Shown piece by piece: positions 22,574-32,534 of a DNA stretch of 64,000 nucleotides. Source of the stretch: Amoeboaphelidium protococcarum. Lineage: Eukaryota; Aphelidiomycota; Aphelidea. The position numbers and the translations under genes were made by a program. Every line of letters begins with the position of its first letter. Positions within the stretch are counted from its first letter, which is position 1. The DNA is taken from positions 1,430,501 through 1,494,500 of the forward strand of contig JALECJ010000258.1 in NCBI GenBank assembly GCA_023515745.1. Direction: 5' to 3'. The notes under the pieces were generated by a model. The model had not been told where the DNA came from, did no database searches, and worked only from the letters and a program-made list of their open reading frames with translations.

Positions 22574-23458
22574 ATGAATTAAAACCTGAGTAACGAAAGC
22601 CTTCTGCGGGATAGAAATAAGAATAGTAATAACAATGCTACATAATAATAAAGCAAAGTAGATAGTAAAGTGAATTCAAAGGATATACTACGATTGCGAT
22701 CTTATAATTCTAGTCAAGCAGAGCAAGCGCTGAATCTGAATTCGCCTTCTTAAAGAGTCAATATCTAATCTGCTAATGTGCCTAATAAAAAGTTTTCGCT
22801 TCAACTTCCAGAGCCTGTGAATATGGTGAATGATGATTAGACGGACTCTGTTAATGATTTAGTCGATGGGGATGATGATTGCGGTGGTGGAGATTAACTA
22901 GAGACTGTGGACAAAGCGTTCGGTGCTGAAGCGGATCAAGATACGGCTCAGTAGTAGATTATTCCTCAATTATCTGGTGATGGTATTGATTAACTCCAAG
23001 ATGATATAGATTTTGCTGAACAGTTTGTCTTTTAAAATGACAGCGATGGATATTTAGATGAAGACGGTGTCACTGGAGATTATCCTATCGATTAAAGTGA
23101 CAGCGATAGTAATGAACACCTGCAGTAAGACTATGATCTGCCGCATATGCCAGGTGATAAAATACCAGCGAAAGACAATTGGATTAAAGAGATCAATCTG
23201 GCTGATTTGGTAAGTAGGGAAGATGCCATCAGCGGTAAGCGGACTAGAGAGATTGAGATGTAAAACTATTAGTCGCAGTAGCAACAAGCAGGTAAGAGGC
23301 CAAAGTAAAGTGGATTTGATGTAACTGCAAATTAGATCAGGAAGCACAACATTCAATACCTTGCTCATCAGGCTGTTCTTAATGAGGAAGAGTTGAATAG
23401 ACGGTTTAGAGAATAACGATAGAAGAAGGCTAGAGGTCGATCAAAGTATGGCTATTGA
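22574..23458 (+). CDS. PRCC-family nuclear protein
   Basis: 294 residues. Most is low-complexity: Asn/Gln-rich N-terminus, then acidic stretches (VDGDDDCGGGD, FQNDSDGYLDEDG). The C-terminal ~40 residues hold IRKHNIQYLAHQAVLNEEEL followed by RFREQRQKKARGRSKYGY, matching the conserved end of PRCC proteins (KxKHQITYLxHQA...ELxxxWxxNRxxRRxxQxKYGF), linked to pre-mRNA splicing and, in humans, to MAD2B binding. NWIKEINLADLVSR upstream corresponds to the family's KEINADDQ element. Many Gln are TAA/TAG, including a run of mixed CAG/TAG. Identification depends on the C-terminus only. Confidence 0.75.
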
Positions 23459-23803
23459 TAATTAAGATTTTCGTATCAGGTGTCGTTAGAGTCTAGCAAC
23501 CTTTAGCTTTATGCTTTATTGTCTGGTGCATTACTTTGTGTAAAAAATTATTGGTTGTCGCTTCGTGTCTTGTATTAGTCCACCCAGTTATTAAATAAGT
23601 CGTTATTGTCACACTGTCTATGATTGCAGATAATAATGTAGTAAGCGTTTGTTAGAATTTTATAATAGATGATAAAGAACTTGTTCTCTAGTTAGTACAA
23701 TGAATATTGATATTCCCGAGATTGTTGAAATAATATTATATTTTTTATTTATTCATTCATTTAAACCATCACATTGGATTCAATATTCAGTTACTTTGCA
23801 TCT

Positions 23804-25402
23804 TCACTTACTATTAGGTTTAGGTGCAGATGCTGGTTTCGGAGCTGCCGCCTTAGGAGCTGATACCTTAGGAGCTGATACCTTAGGAGCTGATACCTTA
23901 GGAGCTGATACCTTAGGAGCTGTCACCTTAGCGGGTTAGGAAGTTGGCAACTTAGCAGATTAAGGAGTCGGCGCCTTCACAGCAGGTTTTTTATCTGATT
24001 TAAGACCAGGCTAACCAGCTGGTTGTGCAGGATTTAAGCCAGCAGTTGCTTGCTTACTGTCAGAAGCACCAGCAACGGGTGCATTCGTATTAGACCCAGT
24101 ATTCCCATTGACTTATTACTATGCAGCTTGTGTAGGCACCCCGCTTAATGATGCACCAGCGCTAACTGGAGCAGCGGGTTAGGATACAAGAGCTTGAGGA
24201 TTGGTTGCTGCCTCAGGTGGAGAAGCCATTCCACCGGATGGAGCAGGGACAGCAGCATTAGCTGGTGGAGTAGGAGTCATTGCAGCACTGTCAGCAGCAG
24301 GGGCTTTATCGGCTGGTTTATCGGTCGGTGGTGGAGTACCCGGGACTTTTGATTCGGTTGACTAAGGTGAGCCATTTGCAGATGGATTATCAGCAGGCTA
24401 TGCAGTAGGAGCTGGTGCAGCAGCTTCGGTTGGGAAAAGCTTCGGATTTTAATCCTTTACTTTTTAAATGACTGCCTCCTCCACCTTACCACGTTCATCA
24501 TTTAGACTTTTGAGGCTGCTTATTTGTTCATCACTCCAGCCTTCCTTCTTCAGCGTGGCATCGTCTTTCAGAGCATAATAGGCACCACCGTCATAGTTGT
24601 CAAAAGCATCAGCCAATGGACGATCACCCAATCGCTCTGACGAGACTCGCTGGTTAAACGCCTGTATTTCAGGGCTCTCCTGACGCGCATCTGCAATAGC
24701 ATTAAACTAATCCGCAGTCATTCCACCGTCAGACGATGGTTCTTCAGCGGTTCCAGAGGCAGCAACCGGGCTCCCAGCAGCTCCACCATCTGCAGGCGGT
24801 GGTGTCCCAGAAGCAGCTTACTAGGCAGGGCCATTTGCAGATGGATTTCCTACAGGATTTGATTACGGAGGACCTTCGGCTGGGAAAAGCTCAGGATTTC
24901 TGTCCATTAAATCAATAATTACTGCTGACTCAGCCTACTAGTAGTCTTGGTCCATTTTTTGGAGACTTCCTACCTATTCATCACTCCAGCCTTCTTGTTT
25001 AAGCGTGGCAGCATCTTTCAGACCAGCAGGCTCACCAAATTCATCGAAATTAAAAGCATCCGCCACGAGACGATCACCCAAGCTGCCTGCTACGATTTGA
25101 TTAGTGGCCCCCTGCAGTTGGTTGCTCTGCACACGAGCATCGGTAATAGCATCATACTATTCTTAACTCATTGTCCCAGTCTCCCCAGATTCTCCGCTTT
25201 AATCTGCAGCGGACCCATCAAAGAGCCAAGGCGCAACGAATTCCGGGGGTAGTTCAGCCATAAGATCAGGATTGATGCCACGAAGTATGGGTCCATCATC
25301 AGATTGACGCTTGAACAGAGCTTAGGAGGGGCCAGTTTGCATTTGCAGTGGGACGGACGTTACCAATGTTGCGTAAACGATATAAAAAATAGAGGCTTTC
25401 AT
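23804..25402 (-). CDS. Secreted protein with two internal repeats and a Pro/Ala/Lys-rich tail
   Basis: 532 residues beginning with a signal-peptide-like MKASIFYIVYATLVTSVPLQ. Two ~95-residue repeats follow; matching points are YDAITDARVQ / FNAIADARQE, LGDRLVADAF / LGDRPLADAF, LKDAATLKQEGWSDEQ / LKDDATLKKEGWSDEQ and DRNPELFPAE / DQNPKLFPTE. The second half is Pro/Ala/Ser-rich and ends in five APKVS-type units encoded by a 15-bp tandem repeat. No known domain is recognised. The composition suggests an extracellular or cell-wall protein. An upstream cluster of GTGA motifs lies 93-134 bp before the start. It is the first of four secreted-protein genes in this part of the window. Confidence 0.8.
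23851..23925. repeat. 15-bp tandem repeat encoding APKVS units
   Basis: Four identical copies of CCTTAGGAGCTGATA (23851-23910) plus a fifth diverged copy (23911-23925). On the coding minus strand each is one SAPKV unit of the secreted protein tail. Because copies are identical at the DNA level, number variation between strains is likely. Confidence 0.9.
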
Positions 25403-26159
25403 TTAGTGATATGATTAATTGCTTTAGGTATTAGAAGTATTTTTGTTTTAATTGTGGAGAGAAGGCAATGCAGATTCTAATCCGCTTTTATACGGTGACA
25501 CTTAGGTGAATCCTGTGACCACTGTGATTATTGTGACCGTCCAATCTCAATTGGAGTCAAATACAATAACCAATTAGATGAGTGATAAATGTAACCTAAT
25601 CAGGGTATGAAGATTCTAATTGGTGATGTAGCACATCTAGAGTGGTATCATTACACAATCGATCGTGTAACCTCAATCAACATGTAACATTGACCAACTT
25701 GAGCTGTGACAAAAGAAAATGTATACTATAGGATATACAGGATACTGGAGAAATATAACACGTTAATAGAAAATGCCTTTTTGTCGTTGTATATTAAAAG
25801 TTATATCAACTTTGAAGTGCTTATAACGGATAAGCCATAGCCATTTCTGGTATTCGTACCGCGTTTGCTTTCAAAGCTAATTTGTATATCAGTAATGGTG
25901 GGTGGGCTTATAGTAATTTCTTGTTTCAATTCATGATGTATCATATATATTGGCGTACATGACGTGTTAATCAAAGAATATGAATTTTTTCAACCTCATA
26001 TCAATGAAGAGATAAACAATCTTGAAGCAAGCACAAGTAGAAAGTAGACAGACATACTGTGTCTCTGAGGGCACAATCTCAACGCGTCGATAATCATTAG
26101 CCATTAATAGAATTCATTATGAAAGCTTTTCATATACATTATTCAATCAAGTTAGTCAG
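25403..26159. other. Intergenic region with phased GTGA motifs
   Basis: About 750 bp with no supported gene between the secreted protein start and the LTA4H stop. A compact cluster of five GTGA motifs occupies 25495-25536, near the secreted protein promoter. The rest is AT-rich. Confidence 0.5.
25495..25536. promoter_or_regulatory. Cluster of five GTGA half-sites
   Basis: GTGA starts at 25495, 25506, 25515, 25524 and 25533, spaced 11, 9, 9 and 9 bp, close to one helical turn. Three are TGTGA. Position, 93-134 bp upstream of the secreted protein ATG, suits a transcription-factor array. The factor is unknown. Confidence 0.4.
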
Positions 26160-28145
26160 TCATTCGAATTTAATCTTCAAATCTTTCGCTACTAAAGAGG
26201 CACAAATAGAGTGATATGACGCGGATTTTAGCGTCTTAATAGCCAATTTACGTCCAGCCTCTCCACAGCGATCGAGGGCTCTCATTAGAGGACGTACAAA
26301 CTTCATTCGGCCATACATGAGCAGGAATTTCTCCACACCGCCAAATACTACGGTCCACTAAGCATTAAGACAAAGCATGTACCATCTGAATCTGATCTCG
26401 CTATTTCTCATCAGTGGGCAGTTGTCAAAGTCAATTTCAGTATCGGTACTTAGTCCCACTTTGGCCATCATGATCTCAAGAGTCTTAATTGTCAACGGGC
26501 TTTGAGCATCCAATAACTATTCCAGAAAGTAGACAAACTGCCAACGGTTCCATTCGGAAACGTCAAGCATATTATTATCGTTATTCCCGCCGTCAGTTTA
26601 ACTGTAACTGATCCAGTAATCACACAACTTTTAGCAATCATCAGCGAATTTGCTGTGGTATGGACAATCCTGCAATGGCATGCCGGTGCCATTCAACCAA
26701 CTATCCCAGTTAATCTCATCCAAAGCCTAAGTCTTCTCTGGTATACTCAACTATTAGACAAACTTGTATAGATGATCTTTCCATGTCTGGGTATCTATGG
26801 CTTATTTTGCAAATGTTTTAAAGTAGTTCTTCATGTACAGATCAAACGTCTCAAGTCCCACTTTCTACTCAATGTGATACAACAAGGCGAACCCCTTCTC
26901 ATACGGCACAGAGCTGAAAGCATCGTCTGGATCAACTCCATGAAGATTATTCACAAGCTTTGTCAATTGCGAATTTCCAGATTTTTCCATCTACTTGCAA
27001 GACTCTTTAAGCGCACGCCATCCAATAAGAGCAGAAAATTGGCGGATATCTTCATCTAATCCATCATCACCATTATCAGAAGAGGAAGACTTGAAAGCCA
27101 AGACGCGTCTCTCCAAATACATACACCATCCCTCATTCAACCAGAAATGCTCCCAAGAACTACAACCGACTAGATTGCCAGCCCAAGAGTGTGATATCTC
27201 ATGCGCGACAACATCAACCAAAGATCTATCCCCGGCTACAATAGAATTGGTCAGAAAGGTCAACTGAGTGTTTTCCATACCACCATACGGGAAACTAGGT
27301 GGCAGGACGACAATATCCAAATTACTCCAAGCATACTGTACACCAGTTAAGATTTACGCGCGCTCTAAATACTTTTAAGACTCTGCAAACTCGTGAGAAC
27401 ACTATTTAATCATTGAAGGCTCAGACCACACCTTTGAATGAGATGAATACGGCATACTTGTGACACCGCCAACTAGCAAAGCTATTAAGTACGAAGGTAT
27501 TGGAACTTTCTACTCAAACATGAACTTGCCATCAGTCTATGATAAGTTTGAAGCACTCATCAGTGCAGTTAAACCAGTAGCTGGCTAAATCCCACTTGAT
27601 TTAACATTCACCTATGCCGTCCAGGTAAACTTCACTGCCGGAGTGTCAAAGCACGGGAGAAGAGAGCGACAGTGAATGGCCTAACATTGAGTAAACATGT
27701 ATGGATGAGTCTTATCAGCAGTCTGCTCTTTATCAAGCCATTGGATAGCACTTGTCGTGGGAGACTCTACTCCAGGCTACGGAGCGACAGTATGATACTC
27801 TATGCGAACGTTCAAACATTCACCTTGGCGCAATGGCTACTCTAGAAGAATCTTTAGCGGTGCAGAAAAATGGGTCTTGCTATAGTCAGAATGGACAAAT
27901 TTAAGAGGTTAGACATCAGCTCTATTGATACCAGATGCATCGGAATTCTCTACATTCTGTAATGATACGCTTTTGATATACAGCTGGTTAGTGTCCAATA
28001 TGATTTAATGTACTTCAGCGGCAGAGACTATAAACTTGTACTGAACACTTCCAGATATCTGCTTGGCATCAAAATCGACGAGCCAATTAATATCAAGATG
28101 TGCCAACGTAAGTTGATTGTAATTACCACAAGTATTCGGATCCAT
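26160..28145 (-). CDS. LTA4H: Leukotriene A4 hydrolase/aminopeptidase (M1 family)
   Basis: 661 residues, close to yeast LAP2/LKH1 and human LTA4H (611). It begins [20 protein letters not shown] like fungal members. The substrate-binding exopeptidase motif is GGMEN at 288-292, the zinc site is HEISH at 315-319 with the third ligand Glu338 in HFWLNEGW, and a proton-donor Tyr lies in [18 protein letters not shown]. The C-terminal helical domain ends with a [14 protein letters not shown] segment, a strong LTA4H signature. Known activities are aminopeptidase and epoxide hydrolase; the physiological substrate in this organism is unknown. Cytosolic, no introns. Gln codons are TAG/TAA throughout. Confidence 0.95.
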
Positions 28146-28867
28146 CGATTACCAGTATCTTAAGTATTAAGTTGAGCCGTATCTTTCAATTTTCCAACCA
28201 AGTAAGTGTACACAATAGGATACGTTCAGAGTAAGAATAAAGGAATTAACAGGAAAATGAAACTAGAAAATTTACGTGTTTAAAACGGACGAAACAATTC
28301 TTTAGAGAAGTATTAAGACAAGAAGGTGGCATTGAGATGTGCGTTGAGGAATTAGGCTGTGAAACCAGCAAGCGTTACGCTCAACAAATGACGCGTCTTG
28401 GTGTTAAGCTTCCCATCATTCAGTGATCTCGATATGCTCATAAGCGGCCAAGTCGAGTCTCATTTGAAGCTAACAAACGCTGTTGAACAAAAAGTCCGCA
28501 TACTCTGTAAGTCATTGATAAATTTTCTCTGCTTGTTCGCCAAATAGCGTAAGTTCTTGATGACTTCGATGTAAATCATCAGATGGAATACGATGCATTT
28601 GTATCTGTGGGTGTCATCGATCAATGACTCGTGTTGGATGAATAGAATGTGCACTTGAAACAGCACATTCTTTAATAGAAGTAGGCTATCTTAACACTAA
28701 GATACTTCACCTATCGCACGCGTCTTGAAACTTGCGCGCCCGATTAAGACGCGTTATCATCTGTGTTGCATCAAGACGGCCGTTACAGTGCATGATTAAT
28801 CAAAGTATTGCAGCTAATTTATTACACAAGATACAGTAAATCTAAAATTTCATATCTTTATTAAATT
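28146..28867. other. Unresolved region with two short open frames
   Basis: No gene is recognised. On the plus strand a frame ending at TGA near 28425 has well-mixed composition (QFFREVLRQEGGIEMCVEEL then GCETSKRYAQQM) but no ATG start; an upstream TTCAG at 28225-28229 could be a splice acceptor. On the minus strand a frame ending at 28460 encodes HESLIDDTHRYKCIVFHLMI and LRYLANKQRKFINDLQSM, also without a clear start. They may be fragments of a gene or of an old mobile element. Confidence 0.35.
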
Positions 28868-29143
28868 TCATTATTCATCTTTTTATTAACCTTATTAATC
28901 CAAAAACTCTGTAATTGCGTATTGCTTTTGAACAAAATCGCTAGCATTGGCAAACTCTTGGTCTTGATTTCTCATTTGGTTGATTATCGCATTTAGACCG
29001 GCAGCAATTTGATTCGGATTCAGACGCACAACCTCAGCTATTTATCTAACCTCAACACCATTCGCTTGAAACAATACTTGCTTAGAGGCCATTGCTATAG
29101 AGCCAGTAAATGAGAGCAGAGCTATAAAAAATTTAGATTTCAT
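28868..29143 (-). CDS. Small secreted protein
   Basis: 91 residues. It opens with MKSKFFIALLSFTGSIAMAS, a standard signal peptide with cleavage expected after AMA. The mature part is small, helical and Gln/Asn-rich (GVEVRQIAEVVRLNPNQIAA) and ends in a hydrophilic Gln/Lys tail whose Gln are TAA codons. No domain is recognised. Divergent from the ADP-ribosyltransferase-like gene, 175 bp away, so the two may share a promoter. Confidence 0.65.
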
Positions 29144-29318
29144 CACTTGATCGGAAATTTATTTGGGAAATAGAGGCCATTTGATCACAAGTCGATTGCG
29201 GATGCTACATGAAAGTGATTGATGTAACTTCGGAGCTGGTCAGGCGTATGATGGTTTTGTAACGAGGATGATATACTGCTGACCTTTTGTCTGCCAATCT
29301 ACAGTATAAATTAAATAA

Positions 29319-31031
29319 ATGATCATGAATCTTATATTACTTATATTACTCTGCTTGTATTGTTGTAATGCGCGTGAAACATTTCTGTCAAATCTGCTGT
29401 CTTGCACTGCTCACAGACCGCTTGAAGGCCCTGCTGCATGGACAGTCTGCGCTATTCTGCCTGCTAAAGCTCAAGGACAATTGCGTCAATTTGAGGGTGA
29501 AGTGAAAGATTCTGTCTTGAATCTATTAAACTTTACGCGTCATCATAATGTCATCAATGTCGTATACCAAACTGCGCTGGCTGCGAGAAGAGGAGAAGCT
29601 TTGACTTACACAGTACATGAGTTGCGCACTCAAGGCGAATTCATCGCGGGTGCTGGTAAGCAAGTGGCCAATGACATTATTTCAACAGGAAAGTTGGTTG
29701 TAACTCCTGCTTACTTGTATGATCGCTGGCTCCTGTGTCATTCCAAACACGTTCAATAAAGCAAAGCTGATCGATTCCTAAAATGCTAGAAAGAGTTTAA
29801 AGACGTGCTTTCTGACTGGTTTTAAGATGTCAAAGGATTGAAGCCGACATCTGATACGCAACGAGCCGGTTCAACTGCTGCCATAATTGGCTAATTGGCG
29901 ATTCCTTTGTTGGGTGAGGGCGCAGTGGAGTAACAAGCTGCCAAAGCCGCTAGCCGATCTGTTGGCAGCGTGCTGAAAGATGTTGAAGCCATTAAATCTG
30001 CTACATCTGCAAAGGATGTGTCATTGACGTTGCCTGTCAAAGATGGACTGGTTGAAGTCAAACCAAATCTTGGTTCCCGTCTTGAGCCTAAAGAAGGTAC
30101 TTTCAGTGATACGGATGACGTGTATTCCATGAAAAAGAGTCTAGAAGATCCTGATTTCTGGCTCAAGAACTGCGGGTCATGTTCTACTGGTGGGCAATTG
30201 AGAAAACGCGGCCGTAGCCAAGCAGCTGGAAGTAAAATCTGTTGTGTACCAGCAACTACAGGGAAAAGAGGACGAAGATCATCGTCAGACTCGTCAAGCT
30301 CTACTGCTAAAGTTGATGACACCGCCGCCAAAGATGGAATCAACTCAAAACCGAAAATTGAATAACAAGTGCTGGTTTAAGCTTAACGCACTCTGACAAA
30401 GTTGAGACGCGACAGAATGCTATTGGAGAAGGATCCAACTGCGTTCCATAATGCAGCTGATAAGTAACTTTATATGAAATTGGACAAGCTGAAACAGAAT
30501 AGGTTGTAGTGGAGCGTATTAGATAGCTGGTATAAATCTAATCCAGGCATGTTTCAACTATTTAAGCAAGACTAACGTTTATTTACGGCGTGGTCTATGT
30601 ATATCGGTAATAACATTAGGACTGCGGAGATTATCAAATTGCTTGATACATTACCTGCGTATGGTGGTAGACAAGGGAGTCCCTTCTTTCGATACTCTGC
30701 GCTTCCTTATTCTTTGGTCAATTCGTTGCAGACTGGCGAATCTGTAGCTCTGGAAAAATTTACTAAAGACGGGATTTCAGTCATGTCTGGAAGTCGAAGT
30801 CGACCCATTATGGCCTTTAAAAAGCCCGATAGCTATTTGATGGTGATCAATTCCAAATCAGCTAAATGGGTTGCTGGTGGTTCAGTACATGGTCTGCGTC
30901 AAGACGAAGCCATTCTTCATAACACGCGTCTAGCGTTTCTGGGGAAGGAGAATGATGTGTTGTACTTTGATGAAGTTGTCGCAGATATTAAAAAGCTACC
31001 CGCATCATAAGATGTAGTGACTGGTGAATGA
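29319..31031 (+). CDS. Secreted protein with ADP-ribosyltransferase-like C-terminal domain
   Basis: 570 residues. The N-terminus MIMNLILLILLCLYCCNA is a signal peptide. A ~150-residue helical segment follows, then a charged middle with Cys-rich and basic patches (CGSCSTGGQLRKRGR, GKRGRRSS). The last ~130 residues look like an R-S-E class ADP-ribosyltransferase: Arg458 in FFRYSALP, a GISVMSGSRSRPIMAF strand with the Ser-x-Ser position, an aliphatic SYLMVIN strand and HGLRQDEAILHNTRLAFLG, where Q528-D529-E530 is in the place of the catalytic [EQ]-x-E and is followed by the family's L...T.L/F pattern. Q-x-E would suggest a non-Arg target. The homology is by eye only. Target and role are unknown; it could be an effector or a self-directed enzyme. 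Confidence 0.6.
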
Positions 31032-31243
31032 AGATAAATTTTGAGCTTTGAACTTTCGGTTTGCAATTATTGAATTTTTTAGTGAAAGCATTCGTTATCT
31101 TTACCAAATTTAGTTCTGCGTGCGTGTTAGGTGGAAACTTGAAACGGAACGAAGCAGTAATCTTAATCTTTTCAAATCCCTTGTCTCAAACTCTTTGTTT
31201 CACTTATCGTATACTGCATGTTGATATATGATAATTACGCGTT

Positions 31244-32166
31244 ATGTTACCCGTATAAGACGAATAATTGGAATCTGAATGTGTATCTGCCAGTTGGAAA
31301 CCTAATTCCTGGCGTCATTTTTATTATAACGTATTACCTCTCGTTGTAAGTTATACATCTGATCTATTATGCCGTAGTTCTATGCTAAATGGTGACAAAA
31401 TGCTTTCATTGCTTCTAGCTAGCCGTCAAGGGCAAGACTACTTGAGTTAATGTGTATTCTGGAACGCATTTCTGAGGCTTAAACCTATTGATCTGGAGAA
31501 CGATTTTAGCGTCTAAGAATGGGCTGCTGATTTTCTGGTTGCGCTTCATGAACGGGTTGGATGCGACGGGGGGGATAAATTTTTTAAAAAGCCAATTACT
31601 GCTCATCTGTTGGAAAATATAGCTGACCGTATGAGTATCTTGAATATCCACCATCTAATCCAAATCTATGGGTTCTCTAAAGATCTAGTTTTCTCGGGTC
31701 AACCGATAGAATCTGCAAAGCTCTTATCATCAATTGCAGTGAGACTGACAGATACGCTGAAACGTGATTTTGAGCTGTATGGGGATGATGATGTTATGAA
31801 GATTAACACAGCCCAAGCCCTTGGAAATATCTGTAACGCGTATTACTATTGCTTCCAATCGTATTCTGATATTGGCTTGCTCTCATTGATTGACCTCTGC
31901 TTCTAAAAGATTTCCGGCAATCTCAGTATATTGTTGGCGATGAAAAACCGATGTTGACGCCAATAGTACTAATATATTGCCGCAAGTTAGGCATAAGTAA
32001 AACTGAAGATGTGGCTGTATATTTTGAAAATGCGTGGCCAATGATAGTGAATGAACTTGAAGGAAAACAAATTGATTATCAGAAGCGAATTGAGCCTTAA
32101 ATTAGGCTTGTCTATGATAAAATCATTATAGGATATCAGAAATATTTGTCCAAAGTTGAAAAATGA
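31244..32166 (+). CDS. Unknown helical protein, one intron or frameshift
   Basis: Starts MLPVQDEQLESECVSASWKP. The frame runs as a Leu-rich helical protein (FYYNVLPLVVSYTSDLLCRS, ITAHLLENIADRMSILNI, ESAKLLSSIAVRLTDTLKRD) to about 31905 and continues in another frame from about 31905 to TGA 32164-32166 (LLKDFRQSQYIVGDEKPM, VAVYFENAWPMIVNELEG). A ~77-bp GTAACG...CTAAAAG intron beginning near 31830 would join them in frame; a one-base error near 31905 would also. The overall character is ARM/HEAT-like. About 300 residues. Function is unknown. No signal peptide. Confidence 0.6.
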
Positions 32167-32534
32167 ACTCACTGAGTTCTTGTCTCAAATTTACGCGAAT
32201 AATCTCTAAAATGTAACTTTTCGATCTTATGTTTCATTTTGTTGGAGTTATTAACTAAGCATTCGCAGCAAAGAGGTACGGCATGCTTAGTGTGGGATTA
32301 CGACTTGACTAGAATGCCATTTTACACGAACTGAAACTCAAAAAGTCCCCGAGCGTGTGATTTGATCGATTTCTGTAACCGCGTGTTTTGAAAAAAGATT
32401 TAAGTAATGCCTCCTCGCTTAACTGCCATTGAAAGATCTCTCCGATTGTCAATCGAATTTTTTTGTTCAAGTCACCTGCAGCTACAGTATTTCAAGACGT
32501 GCATTTAATAGCGGATTCCTTTTTTTTAATTAAA

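Noticed and set aside
22400-22574. Extra 3' exon of the PPR-like gene or 5' exon of PRCC
   Set aside because: A GTGAGT lies before the TGA, but no acceptor gives a recognisable continuation, and both proteins end or start sensibly without it.
29891-30343. 150-codon minus-strand frame inside the ART-like gene
   Set aside because: Exact antisense of a well-supported signal-peptide gene, with no start context or family match.
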